The position numbers and the translations under genes were made by a program. The notes under the pieces were generated by a model. It saw only the letters and a program-made list of their open reading frames with translations, was not told the DNA's origin and searched no databases. Shown piece after piece: positions 14,801 through 21,936 of a stretch of 27,909 bases of DNA (position 1 is its first letter; every line of letters begins with the position of its first letter). This DNA is from Planctomycetota bacterium (GTDB lineage: Bacteria; Planctomycetota; Phycisphaerae; Sedimentisphaerales; Anaerobacaceae): assembly GCA_026386835.1 (NCBI GenBank), contig JAPLMV010000253.1, forward strand, positions 1 through 27,909. Reading direction: 5' to 3'.

Positions 14801-14829
14801 TTGCCTTAAAAAGCCGGCAATGTTAATAT
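14801..14829 (+). promoter_or_regulatory. Promoter and inverted repeat before the nuclease-helicase gene
   Basis: TTGCCT (14801-14806) and TAATAT (14824-14829) are 17 nt apart and could form a weak sigma-70 promoter. TTGCC (14801-14805) and GGCAA (14816-14820) make an inverted repeat that overlaps the -35 and spacer, a good place for a repressor. AAAGGG with a short spacer precedes the ATG at 14858. Confidence 0.45.
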
Positions 14830-14857
14830 ACAGTCTACCAAACTTCAAAGGGTATCT

Positions 14858-16828
14858 ATGAAACGAGAATATTATTCGGATGAAATCGTTGGCTTTTTAA
14901 GATCAACACCAGAAGAAATTCTTGGCAAGCTGGCAATTAACAACGACTTCTCACTGGAACAAAGTCAACGCGATGCATGGATAGAAGAAATCGATATCCT
15001 TCATAAAGTTCTATCTCCTTATCAAGGGCATATCTATTTTGAATATTCAATCCCAAGAATGGGACAGCGTATTGACGTGGTAATTCTTATCGGCCCGGTT
15101 ATCTTTGTCTTAGAATTTAAAGTTGGGGAAAAAGAATTTAAGTCACATGCAATAGATCAAGTTTGGGATTACGCGCTGGATTTAAAGAACTTCCACGAAT
15201 CAAGCCATAATCTTTTTATTGCTCCAATTCTTATTGCTACCAAAGCTAAATCTATCGACCAAATTATTGTTACAACGCCACAAAATGACAAACTACTTTT
15301 CCCTATCAAGAGTAATGCCGATTCTCTGGGCGAAGTAATAAAAAATGTTTTACTCTTTGCCGAAGGTAATGATATTGATCAATCACAATGGGAATGTGGG
15401 CGATATTGCCCAACTCCAACAATCATTGAAGCAGCAATGGCTCTCTACAATGGTCACTCCGTTGCGGATATTTCTCGCAGCGATGCTAGTGCAATTAATC
15501 TTAGTCAGACATCTAATGTGGTGTCGGATATTATTAGTAAATCAAAAGAAAAATCCCAGAAATCGATTTGTTTTGTGACAGGCGTTCCAGGTGCTGGAAA
15601 AACATTGGTGGGACTAAATATCGCAACCACACATATCGACAAATCAAATGACCTTTATAGTGTGTTCCTTTCTGGCAACGGCCCACTGGTTAAAATCTTG
15701 CGTGAAGCATTGGTTCGAGACAAAGTTAAACGCAAAAAGCAATGTGGAAAAAAGATTAAAAAGGGAGAAGCTTTTAGTGAAGTTAAAGCATTCATTCAAA
15801 ACATCCATAACTTCCGTGATGACTGCCTTGTTGACCCACTACCGCCTATTGAACATGTAGCGTTGTTCGATGAAGCTCAACGCGCGTGGAATCTGGAACA
15901 GACATCCAGTTTCATGCGTCGAAAAAAGAACAATCCCAATTTCAATCACTCTGAGCCGGAGTTCTTGATATCCTGCCTTGACCGTCATTCGGATTGGGCA
16001 GTCATTGTGTGCCTTGTAGGTGGAGGACAGGAAATAAATACTGGCGAAGCTGGGATAAGTGAGTGGGTCGAATCACTTAATAGATCGTTTGCTGACTGGA
16101 ATATTTATTTGTCTTCTCGACTTACTGATAGTGAGTATGGAGCAGGGGACGTCTTGAATAAATTGGCGTCGCGCCCCAAAGTAATATACAAAGATGATTT
16201 ACATCTTTCGGTATCAATGCGTTCATTCCGCGCTGAACATGTTTCGTTATTGGTTAAGCAATTGCTTGACCTTGATGTTGAAAAAGCTCATGATACTTTG
16301 GGGAAAATAGAAAAATATCCAGTAGTCATTACCCGAGATCTTTACAAAGCAAAACAGTGGTTAAAGCAAAAGGCTCGAGGTTCCGAACGATATGGGATTG
16401 TTGTATCTTCGCAGGCAGAACGATTAAAGCCGTATGCAATTGACGTTAAATCGCCAATGAATCCTATTAACTGGTTTCTTAATAGTAAAGATGATGTTCG
16501 TTCATCCTATTATCTGGAGGACATTGCCACTGAATTTGACATACAGGGATTGGAACTTGACTGGGCGTGTGTTACATGGGATGCCGATTTTAGATATACA
16601 AAAAAAGGTTGGGAGCATTGGTCATTTCGTGGGAATCGCTGGACACATATTAATAAGTCAGAGAGTAAGATTTATCAAAAGAATGCATACCGTGTTCTTT
16701 TAACACGTGCTCGTCAAGGCATGGTTATCGTAGTACCCTCAGGTGATTCAGAAGATCCAACTCGCAATCCAAAGTTTTATGACCATACTTATGAATATCT
16801 GAAAAGTATTGGTTTTCCTGAAATTTAG
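14858..16828 (+). CDS. PD-(D/E)XK-like nuclease fused to DUF2075 superfamily 1 helicase
   Basis: The 656-residue protein has an N-terminal nuclease-like domain with the PD-(D/E)XK pattern: Asp73 in R-I-D-V-V, then Glu86 and Lys88 in L-E-F-K-V-G, with Glu62 upstream. A DUF2075 helicase/ATPase core follows: Walker A G-V-P-G-A-G-K-T (242-249), Walker B with D-E-A-Q (338-341), a V-G-G-G-Q-E-I motif (387-393) and a late R-V-L-L-T-R-A-R-Q-G motif typical of SF1 helicases. DUF2075 is related to the helicase part of Schlafen-type proteins. Nuclease-plus-helicase architecture suggests processing of foreign or damaged nucleic acid. Base composition is visibly more AT-rich than the flanking housekeeping genes, which fits transfer. 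The last two codons and the stop overlap sequence that belongs to a vsr gene. Confidence 0.85.
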   Translation: MKREYYSDEIVGFLRSTPEEILGKLAINNDFSLEQSQRDAWIEEIDILHKVLSPYQGHIYFEYSIPRMGQRIDVVILIGPVIFVLEFKVGEKEFKSHAIDQVWDYALDLKNFHESSHNLFIAPILIATKAKSIDQIIVTTPQNDKLLFPIKSNADSLGEVIKNVLLFAEGNDIDQSQWECGRYCPTPTIIEAAMALYNGHSVADISRSDASAINLSQTSNVVSDIISKSKEKSQKSICFVTGVPGAGKTLVGLNIATTHIDKSNDLYSVFLSGNGPLVKILREALVRDKVKRKKQCGKKIKKGEAFSEVKAFIQNIHNFRDDCLVDPLPPIEHVALFDEAQRAWNLEQTSSFMRRKKNNPNFNHSEPEFLISCLDRHSDWAVIVCLVGGGQEINTGEAGISEWVESLNRSFADWNIYLSSRLTDSEYGAGDVLNKLASRPKVIYKDDLHLSVSMRSFRAEHVSLLVKQLLDLDVEKAHDTLGKIEKYPVVITRDLYKAKQWLKQKARGSERYGIVVSSQAERLKPYAIDVKSPMNPINWFLNSKDDVRSSYYLEDIATEFDIQGLELDWACVTWDADFRYTKKGWEHWSFRGNRWTHINKSESKIYQKNAYRVLLTRARQGMVIVVPSGDSEDPTRNPKFYDHTYEYLKSIGFPEI

Positions 16829-17064
16829 TAATTTTTGTTCATGGCTGTTTTTGGCACATGCACCGATGCAGATACGGCCGAGTCGTTCCTCAAACAAATA
16901 AGAAGTTTTGGCAAACCAAACGCGCAGGCAATGCAGCTCGCGACAAACGAAATCAAAAGGCATTAAAAAAACTCGGCTGGCAGATACTTGTTGTGTGGGA
17001 ATGCCAGATTAAAAATATAAAAACAGTGCAGGCAAAAATACATAGGTTTTTGAGTTCAAGATAA
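16825..17064 (+). pseudogene. vsr: C-terminal half of a very-short-patch-repair (Vsr) endonuclease gene
   Basis: In frame from 16825 the sequence reads L-V-I-F-V-H-G-C-F-W-H, the hallmark of Vsr, which nicks beside T:G mismatches left by deamination of methylated cytosine. Zinc-site residues are kept (Cys of H-G-C, His and Cys of M-H-R-C, Cys of W-E-C), as is the aspartate of A-A-R-D-K-R. The N-terminal half, with the catalytic aspartate of the G-K-P-D motif and the N-terminal glutamate, is missing: a TGA at 16819-16821 closes the frame. The ATG at 16858 would yield only 68 residues, which cannot be active. No cytosine methyltransferase gene is present. The cut lies exactly at the end of the helicase gene, as expected for a recombination junction. 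Confidence 0.8.
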
Positions 17065-17137
17065 ATTTGTGGGTGTTTTAATTGATTCTCGATTATTGAT
17101 GATTGATTAATGGGGTTGAGAAAGACAGTTTAATGGA

Positions 17138-17185
17138 CCACGGCCAGAGACCGTGGCTAAATACTTCACCTGCGGGGCAAGTGAA
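17138..17185. repeat. Two consecutive hairpins between the accessory module and the tsaC fusion gene
   Basis: CCACGG (17138-17143) and CCGTGG (17151-17156) form a 6-bp stem with a 7-nt loop. TTCACCTGC (17165-17173) and GCAAGTGAA (17177-17185) form a 9-bp stem with one mismatch and a 3-nt loop. Neither is followed by a T-run. The layout of two hairpins in a row is like that at 1440-1481, although the sequences differ. Confidence 0.6.
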
Positions 17186-17235
17186 TTGGGGTTAACCAAA
17201 CTGTCAAAATCATATTGCTATTGCAGGTGGTTTGG

Positions 17236-17241
17236 TATAAT
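17236..17241 (+). promoter_or_regulatory. -10 element giving a near-leaderless transcript for the tsaC fusion
   Basis: TATAAT lies only 12 nt before the ATG at 17254. The expected transcription start would be about 6 nt before that ATG, and no Shine-Dalgarno sequence is present. TTGCTA (17215-17220) is a possible but closely spaced (15 nt) -35. Confidence 0.5.
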
Positions 17242-17253
17242 TTGTTTAACTGT

Positions 17254-18372
17254 ATGGAAACAAAGGTTTTAAAACTTGATGCCGCAAAAGTTGATGCGGG
17301 GAAAATCAAAGAAGCCGCTCATATAATTGACGCAGGCGGCTTAGTCGCATTTCCAACGGAGACCGTTTACGGCATCGCATGCAGGGTCAGAGCCGATTCG
17401 TTAAATAAGCTAAACAGCCTGAAGAATAGAAACCCTGAAAAATACTACACAGTTCATATCAGCAGAAAAAATGATGTTGGAACATACGTGCCGAGGATAG
17501 GATTGCGTGCTCAAAAGCTTATTAAAAACGCATGGCCTGGACCATTGACGATAGTTTTTGAAATTGATAGTCAGGGTATTACTAAGCAGCAGGGGGCTCT
17601 TGAAAAAGAGGTTTTTGAAAACCTGTGCAGGGATAATTCCATCGGCATTCGCTGTCCTGATAACCAGATAGCTGTGAAGCTGCTGGAAATAACGGCAAAC
17701 GCAGTGGTTGCGCCAAGCGCAAATATAGCAGGCAGGCCTCCTTGCGTGGATGCCGAGGATGTTTTAGGGCAGTTTTCAGGCCAAATAGAGATGGTAATTG
17801 ACGGCGGGGTGTGCAGATACCAAAAGAGCAGTACCGTTGTTAAAATAGGTAAAGCTGGGTTGCAAATTCTAAGGCAGGGCGTATATTCACAACGGGACAT
17901 CGAGTCAATGGCGATGGTGAAGTTTTTGTTTGTCTGCACGGGCAATACGTGCAGAAGTCCGATGGCAGAGGGAATATTTAAAAAGAACATTGCAGAAAAA
18001 TTAGAATGCAGTGTTGACCGGCTTGGTGAAAAAGGTTATAAAGTATTATCCGCAGGTACGATGGGCATGAGCGGTTTGCCTGCGAGTGCGGAGGCGGCGG
18101 CGGTTTGTGAGGCCAGGGGAATTGACATCCGAGGCCACAAATCCAGCGCAGTGTCGAGACATCTTGTTGAAGATAGCGACATGATATTTGTGATGGGGCA
18201 ATCGCATCGGCAGATGGTTTTGTCACTTTGCCCGCAGGTGAGCGATAGATGTTTATTATTGTCGGAAAAAGATATTCCTGACCCGATAGGTCAGTCTCAG
18301 GAGTTTTACAACAATTGTGCCGAGTTGATAGAAAAAGCTGTAAATAAAAGGATTAGTGAGCTTGTAATATGA
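17254..18372 (+). CDS. Fusion of threonylcarbamoyl-AMP synthase (TsaC/Sua5) and YwlE-like protein-arginine phosphatase
   Basis: Residues 1-212 are a TsaC/Sua5 domain that makes threonylcarbamoyl-AMP for the t6A37 tRNA modification: F-P-T-E-T-V-Y-G-I (33-41), W-P-G-P-L-T (94-99), S-A-N-I-A-G-R-P-P (155-163). Residues 221-372 are a low-molecular-weight phosphatase domain with the P-loop C-T-G-N-T-C-R-S (Cys228 to Ser235) and the general-acid aspartate in P-D-P-I-G (343). Thr232 matches the residue that gives Bacillus YwlE its arginine-phosphate preference; tyrosine phosphatases usually have Ile there. In Bacillus these are adjacent genes ywlC and ywlE, followed by ywlF (rpiB); here rpiB overlaps by ATGA. 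I use the ATG at 17254 because the upstream TTG adds 13 non-family residues. An internal ATG could also yield the phosphatase domain alone. Confidence 0.9.
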   Translation: METKVLKLDAAKVDAGKIKEAAHIIDAGGLVAFPTETVYGIACRVRADSLNKLNSLKNRNPEKYYTVHISRKNDVGTYVPRIGLRAQKLIKNAWPGPLTIVFEIDSQGITKQQGALEKEVFENLCRDNSIGIRCPDNQIAVKLLEITANAVVAPSANIAGRPPCVDAEDVLGQFSGQIEMVIDGGVCRYQKSSTVVKIGKAGLQILRQGVYSQRDIESMAMVKFLFVCTGNTCRSPMAEGIFKKNIAEKLECSVDRLGEKGYKVLSAGTMGMSGLPASAEAAAVCEARGIDIRGHKSSAVSRHLVEDSDMIFVMGQSHRQMVLSLCPQVSDRCLLLSEKDIPDPIGQSQEFYNNCAELIEKAVNKRISELVI

Positions 18373-18836
18373 AAATAGCGATAGGAAGCGACCATAGAGG
18401 TTTTGAGGCCAAGGAGCAAATCAAGGCTATAGTACATCAGTTAGGCTATGAGGGCATAGATTTTGGCACGACCAGCAATAATCCGGTCGATTACCCAGAC
18501 GTAGCGTATCTTGCAGCAATGGCAGTATCGAAAAAGCAGGCCGACAAGGCTATTTTAATCTGCGGGACCGGCATAGGCATGTGCATAGCGGCAAATAAGA
18601 TAAAGGGAATCAGGGCAGCACTATGTAATGATGAGTTGAGCGCACAGATTTCCCGCCACCATAACGATGCAAATATCCTGTGTATATCAGGTGATATGAC
18701 GGGCGAGGTGCTGCTTAGAAAAATGGTGGAGGTCTGGCTTAGTACGGAATTCAGCGGTGGAAGACACAAAAGAAGAGTAGAGAAGATAATAGCTATCGAG
18801 GAAGGCAAAGACCCCAGTGAAGTAACAAATGAGTAA
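18369..18836 (+). CDS. rpiB: Ribose-5-phosphate isomerase B
   Basis: RpiB interconverts ribose 5-phosphate and ribulose 5-phosphate in the pentose phosphate pathway. Family blocks include I-A-I-G-S-D-H-R-G-F at the N-terminus, Y-P-D-V-A-Y near residues 42-47 and the active-site loop I-C-G-T-G-I-G-M-C near 64-72, whose first cysteine is the catalytic one. N-D-A-N-I-L and the C-terminal R-H-K-R-R-V-E-K-I are also normal. Length (155 residues) fits. Its ATG overlaps the stop of the TsaC-phosphatase fusion (ATGA), which indicates translational coupling and reproduces the ywlC-ywlE-ywlF order. Confidence 0.95.
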   Translation: MKIAIGSDHRGFEAKEQIKAIVHQLGYEGIDFGTTSNNPVDYPDVAYLAAMAVSKKQADKAILICGTGIGMCIAANKIKGIRAALCNDELSAQISRHHNDANILCISGDMTGEVLLRKMVEVWLSTEFSGGRHKRRVEKIIAIEEGKDPSEVTNE

Positions 18837-18844
18837 GACAAACA

Positions 18845-18912
18845 AATTTAAAACTTAAAATTAAAAATTCAAAACTGTTGAAATGAGACAGAAAGAATTA
18901 AGAATTAAAAAT
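18845..18912. repeat. Degenerate AT-rich word repeat
   Basis: The spacer between rpiB and the acylphosphatase gene consists of reiterated words such as AAACTTAAAATTAAAAATTC and GAATTAAGAATTAAAAATT. No stem with a T-run typical of a terminator was found, although rpiB transcription converges with the acylphosphatase gene here. Confidence 0.55.
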
Positions 18913-18917
18913 TGCGG

Positions 18918-19193
18918 TCAAAAGGTAATTTTGAAATTTTTGTATTCGGGGCTTGGTGGTAGTTCTTCGACTTTGGTCTGATTAATGCAGCCGGTAAATG
19001 ATTCCTGGATGTCTCGGACACAATCATCTATGTCCTCGGCAATACCCTGAGCAATCATTTCTACGGAACCGTCGGGAAGGTTTCGAACCATGCCTGCCAG
19101 ATTACAGCGAATGGCTATATTCAAAGCGGTGAAACGAAATCCAACGCCCTGTACGCGTCCGATAAAAATTATACGTTTAGCAGTTATACTCAT
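18918..19193 (-). CDS. acyP: Acylphosphatase
   Basis: Acylphosphatase hydrolyses carboxyl-phosphate bonds such as those of acetyl phosphate and 1,3-bisphosphoglycerate. The 91-residue length is standard. The signature G-R-V-Q-G-V-G-F-R (12-20) supplies the catalytic Arg20 and phosphate cradle, and the second catalytic residue, Asn38, sits in M-V-R-N-L-P-D-G-S-V-E. The end Y-K-N-F-K-I-T-F is a family-like last strand. It is a single-gene unit divergent from the phosphatase gene at 19299. Confidence 0.92.
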   Translation of the reverse strand: MSITAKRIIFIGRVQGVGFRFTALNIAIRCNLAGMVRNLPDGSVEMIAQGIAEDIDDCVRDIQESFTGCINQTKVEELPPSPEYKNFKITF

Positions 19194-19298
19194 AGCAAAC
19201 CAATGTTAACATAGAACGTTTTTTGCTGCAACAGCGAAATTAGAGTACACCCAGAGGGGAAATTTGAGTATAATCCCCCAGAATTATATCAGATTTAT

Positions 19299-20597
19299 AT
19301 GGCAAAGAATAAAGATACACAGATTGAGATAAACGAGCAGATTTACCAGCTTACAACGCTTGTGGCCGGTGAGTTTTCGCTGCAGGAAGTGCTGGAAAAA
19401 CTGGCGAAAGCGGCGGTGAAGATTACCGGCGTCAAGGCCTGCTCGATTCGGCTGCTTGACGAAGACTCAGGCGAGTTGAGGATGCGGAGCACATACGGTT
19501 TGAGCGAGGAATACCGCAATAAGGGCGCTGTAACAAGAAACGACCCTGTTATTAAGGCGGCTTTTGCCGGCAGGGCGGTAGTGCTGGATGATATGCGGGT
19601 TGACGACCGTGTAAGATATAAAGAAGCGACGATTAAGGAAGGGCTTGTCAGTCAGCTTACTGTTGCGATGAAGTTTAGAAATAAGGCCATCGGCGTACTT
19701 CGATTGTACAGCCCTGAGCCCAAGCGGTTTAACCGAAATGATATTTCCATTGCCCGCGTTGTCGGTTCGCAGTGTGCGGTTGCGATAACAAACGCCAAGT
19801 TGTACACCCGTGCGATTGAAGGAGCACGCATAGCAGACCAGATGCGTCTGGCAAGGGTCATTCAGCGAAGGATGATTCCTGAAAATGCGCCGAGAATTCC
19901 TGGACTGGATATAGCGGCGACTTATATTCCCTGCTTCGATATCGGCGGCGACCTGTATGATTTTCTTCCGATAGACGACCATAGAATTGCGATAGCAATT
20001 GCGGATGTGATAGGCAAAGGTATTCCCGCCGCGATTATGATGAGTATGTTCCGCGGTGCGGTCAGGGCATACGCCGACATCGAGTATAACAGGGGCGCCA
20101 TCGGCAATATAATCGGGAAGCTCAATAAGATGGCTTGCCGTGAGTGCAGGGATGGTGAGTTTGTTACGCTGTTTTATGCGATTGTAGATGTCAACGAGAT
20201 GACTCTGACATATTGTAACTGCGGTCATGAGCCGACCGTTCTGATAAGGGGCGGGCAGACTGTGGATTTGGATAAAGGCGGCCTTGTGCTCGGCGTTGAG
20301 ACGACTGCACAGTATGATATTCAGGCTGTTGAACTAAAAGATGGTGACTGCCTGTTGTTCTATACTGATGGGCTGATTGATGCTGCGAATTTCGAGGGCG
20401 CCTTGTGGGGCAGGGAGAATCTGCTCAATATCGCCACAAAGTTCACGGCAGGTTCCTCAGAATGGATGATTAAAAATATCATGATGTACAGAAGGCGGTT
20501 TGTGGGACTTGCAAATCAGTTTGACGACACGAGCATTATTTCCGTGAAGGTTGACAGAACGGCAGAGCCTGAATTTATGAAACAGGTCGGATTTTAA
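19299..20597 (+). CDS. GAF-domain SpoIIE/RsbU-type serine phosphatase
   Basis: The 432-residue cytoplasmic protein has an N-terminal GAF sensor domain (about 15-175; K-A-C-S-I-R-L-L-D-E-D-S-G-E-L). A short helical linker (R-L-A-R-V-I-Q-R-R-M-I-P, about 186-197) is typical of RsbU-like proteins. The PP2C/SpoIIE domain follows, with metal-binding aspartates in D-I-G-G-D-L-Y-D-F (213-221), D-V-I-G-K-G-I-P-A, F-Y-T-D-G-L-I-D-A and the final N-Q-F-D-D-T-S. Such enzymes dephosphorylate anti-sigma-factor antagonists in partner-switching pathways. No antagonist or anti-sigma gene is in the window. TATAAT at 19269-19274 could be its -10 element; the -35 is unclear. cmk starts one base after its stop. 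Confidence 0.92.
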   Translation: MAKNKDTQIEINEQIYQLTTLVAGEFSLQEVLEKLAKAAVKITGVKACSIRLLDEDSGELRMRSTYGLSEEYRNKGAVTRNDPVIKAAFAGRAVVLDDMRVDDRVRYKEATIKEGLVSQLTVAMKFRNKAIGVLRLYSPEPKRFNRNDISIARVVGSQCAVAITNAKLYTRAIEGARIADQMRLARVIQRRMIPENAPRIPGLDIAATYIPCFDIGGDLYDFLPIDDHRIAIAIADVIGKGIPAAIMMSMFRGAVRAYADIEYNRGAIGNIIGKLNKMACRECRDGEFVTLFYAIVDVNEMTLTYCNCGHEPTVLIRGGQTVDLDKGGLVLGVETTAQYDIQAVELKDGDCLLFYTDGLIDAANFEGALWGRENLLNIATKFTAGSSEWMIKNIMMYRRRFVGLANQFDDTSIISVKVDRTAEPEFMKQVGF

Positions 20598-20598
20598 T

Positions 20599-21288
20599 AT
20601 GGCTGGATTGATTGTTACAATCGATGGTCCCGCTGCCAGCGGCAAAAGCACCGCAGCAAGGTTATTGGCGGAGAAACTCGGGGCAAGTTTTTTAGATACA
20701 GGCGCAATGTATCGTGCTGTTACGCTGGCTGCGATGCAGGAAGGTGTTAATTTAAACAGCGAAGAGGAGTTGCTGGCTGTTTTGCAAAAAAGCAGGTTTA
20801 AATTCGGCATCAAAGAAGGTAAAACGACGATTTCCATAGATGGCGTTAATGCTGCGGAGCAGATACGTCGGCCGGATGTTACGGCTAACGCAAGGTATAT
20901 CGCCTCGGCGGCGAAAGTTCGCGAAAAACTGGTTGAAATGCAAAGAAACTTTGCAGCAGACCATGAGCGGATAGTTACCGAAGGAAGAGACCAGGGAACG
21001 GTTGCGTTTCCCGATGCCGATGTCAAATTTTTTCTGGAGGCTGATGCGATAGAACGTGCACGGCGCAGGCGTTCGGAACTTCTTTCCGGAGGCAGCCGTG
21101 AGAGTCTCGGGAAAATACAAAAGGATATTGAGGAGCGTGACAAAAGCGACCGAAACAGGGATGTCGGGCCGTTGAAACCGGCAGCGGATGCAATTGTGGT
21201 TGATACCACCGACTTGAATATCGACGAAGTCGTTGAAAAACTTTTGAATTTGGTGAGAAAAATATGTCTGAAAAAGAGCCAAAAATGA
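20599..21288 (+). CDS. cmk: Cytidylate kinase
   Basis: CMP kinase phosphorylates CMP and dCMP using ATP. The P-loop G-P-A-A-S-G-K-S-T lies at residues 10-18. L-D-T-G-A-M-Y-R-A (about 32-40) and R-D-Q-G-T-V-A-F-P-D-A (about 134-144) are diagnostic; many homologues read R-D-I-G in the latter, so the Gln is a mild variation. The lid helix shows R-A-R-R-R-R. Length (229) is typical. It starts immediately after the phosphatase gene and overlaps plsC by 25 nt, so these genes form one operon. Confidence 0.95.
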   Translation: MAGLIVTIDGPAASGKSTAARLLAEKLGASFLDTGAMYRAVTLAAMQEGVNLNSEEELLAVLQKSRFKFGIKEGKTTISIDGVNAAEQIRRPDVTANARYIASAAKVREKLVEMQRNFAADHERIVTEGRDQGTVAFPDADVKFFLEADAIERARRRRSELLSGGSRESLGKIQKDIEERDKSDRNRDVGPLKPAADAIVVDTTDLNIDEVVEKLLNLVRKICLKKSQK

Positions 21289-21920
21289 AATGGTTCAGGT
21301 TTTCCAGATGGGTTTGCAAATATCTTTGCTTCCTGTTTTTCCGTCTGCGCATCTCTGGCAGGGAGAACGTTCCGGCAAAAGGTGCTGTTTTACTAATAAG
21401 TAACCATCAGAGTTTTCTCGACCCGGTACTTTGCGGAATACTATTGAAGAGGCCCTTATATTTTCTTGCCCGTGACACTCTTTTTGAGAACCGGTTTTTT
21501 GGCAGGCTTATTACATCAATTAATACAATACCGGTCAAACGTGGCGAAGCGGATTTTGCGGCGATGAGAATAATCATCAGCAGGCTTCAAGAGGGATTCG
21601 GCGTTTGCCTTTTTCCGGAAGGGACGCGTACAAAAGATGGAAAGATTTCTCAATTTAAGCCTGGGCTGGCACTTTTGTCCAGGCGAGGCAATGCAGCAAT
21701 TGTTCCGGTGGCGATTGAAGGTGCATTTGAATGCTGGCCGAAACATAAAAAACTGTTTTCTTTAGGAAGCAAAATTGCGGTCAGTTATGGCAAATGTCTG
21801 ACGGCCGAGCAGATAAGAAATATGGGTGATGAGGAACTGGCGGCTCACTTAACCCAGACGCTGCGCAAGATGCAGAATGAGAGCCGGATAAAATGGGGTA
21901 AAAAACCTTTTGAATATTGA
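21264..21920 (+). CDS. plsC: 1-acyl-sn-glycerol-3-phosphate acyltransferase, first copy
   Basis: PlsC-family enzymes add the second acyl chain in phosphatidic acid synthesis at the membrane. The catalytic H-x4-D motif is H48-Q-S-F-L-D53, and the glycerol-phosphate-binding motif is F-P-E-G-T-R (117-122). The N-terminus (W-F-R-F-S-R-W-V-C-K-Y-L-C-F-L-F-F) could lie in the membrane. The gene overlaps the end of cmk by 25 nt, which argues for coupled translation. A clearly related second copy lies at 22828, with one gene between. The two are most alike at N-H-Q-S-F-L-D-P, R-P-L-Y-F-L-A-R, K-R-G-E-A-D and G-A-F-E-C-W-P. Which copy serves bulk phospholipid synthesis cannot be told from sequence. 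Confidence 0.9.
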   Translation: MSEKEPKMKWFRFSRWVCKYLCFLFFRLRISGRENVPAKGAVLLISNHQSFLDPVLCGILLKRPLYFLARDTLFENRFFGRLITSINTIPVKRGEADFAAMRIIISRLQEGFGVCLFPEGTRTKDGKISQFKPGLALLSRRGNAAIVPVAIEGAFECWPKHKKLFSLGSKIAVSYGKCLTAEQIRNMGDEELAAHLTQTLRKMQNESRIKWGKKPFEY

Positions 21921-21936
21921 CAGGGATAAATGTTAT

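Noticed and set aside
14811..14857. A possible N-terminal Vsr remnant (K-P-A-M-L-I-Y-S-L-P-N-F-K) just upstream of the DUF2075 gene, which would mean the gene split vsr in two
   Set aside because: Only about five residues resemble the Vsr L-P-K-Y-K block; the rest does not align, and the same bases serve as promoter and ribosome site.
14087..17057. A 10-bp direct repeat TTTTGAGTTC flanking the accessory module (14087-14096 and 17048-17057)
   Set aside because: It is short and made of words that recur in the neighbouring repeats (for example near 14150), so it is not good evidence of a target-site duplication.
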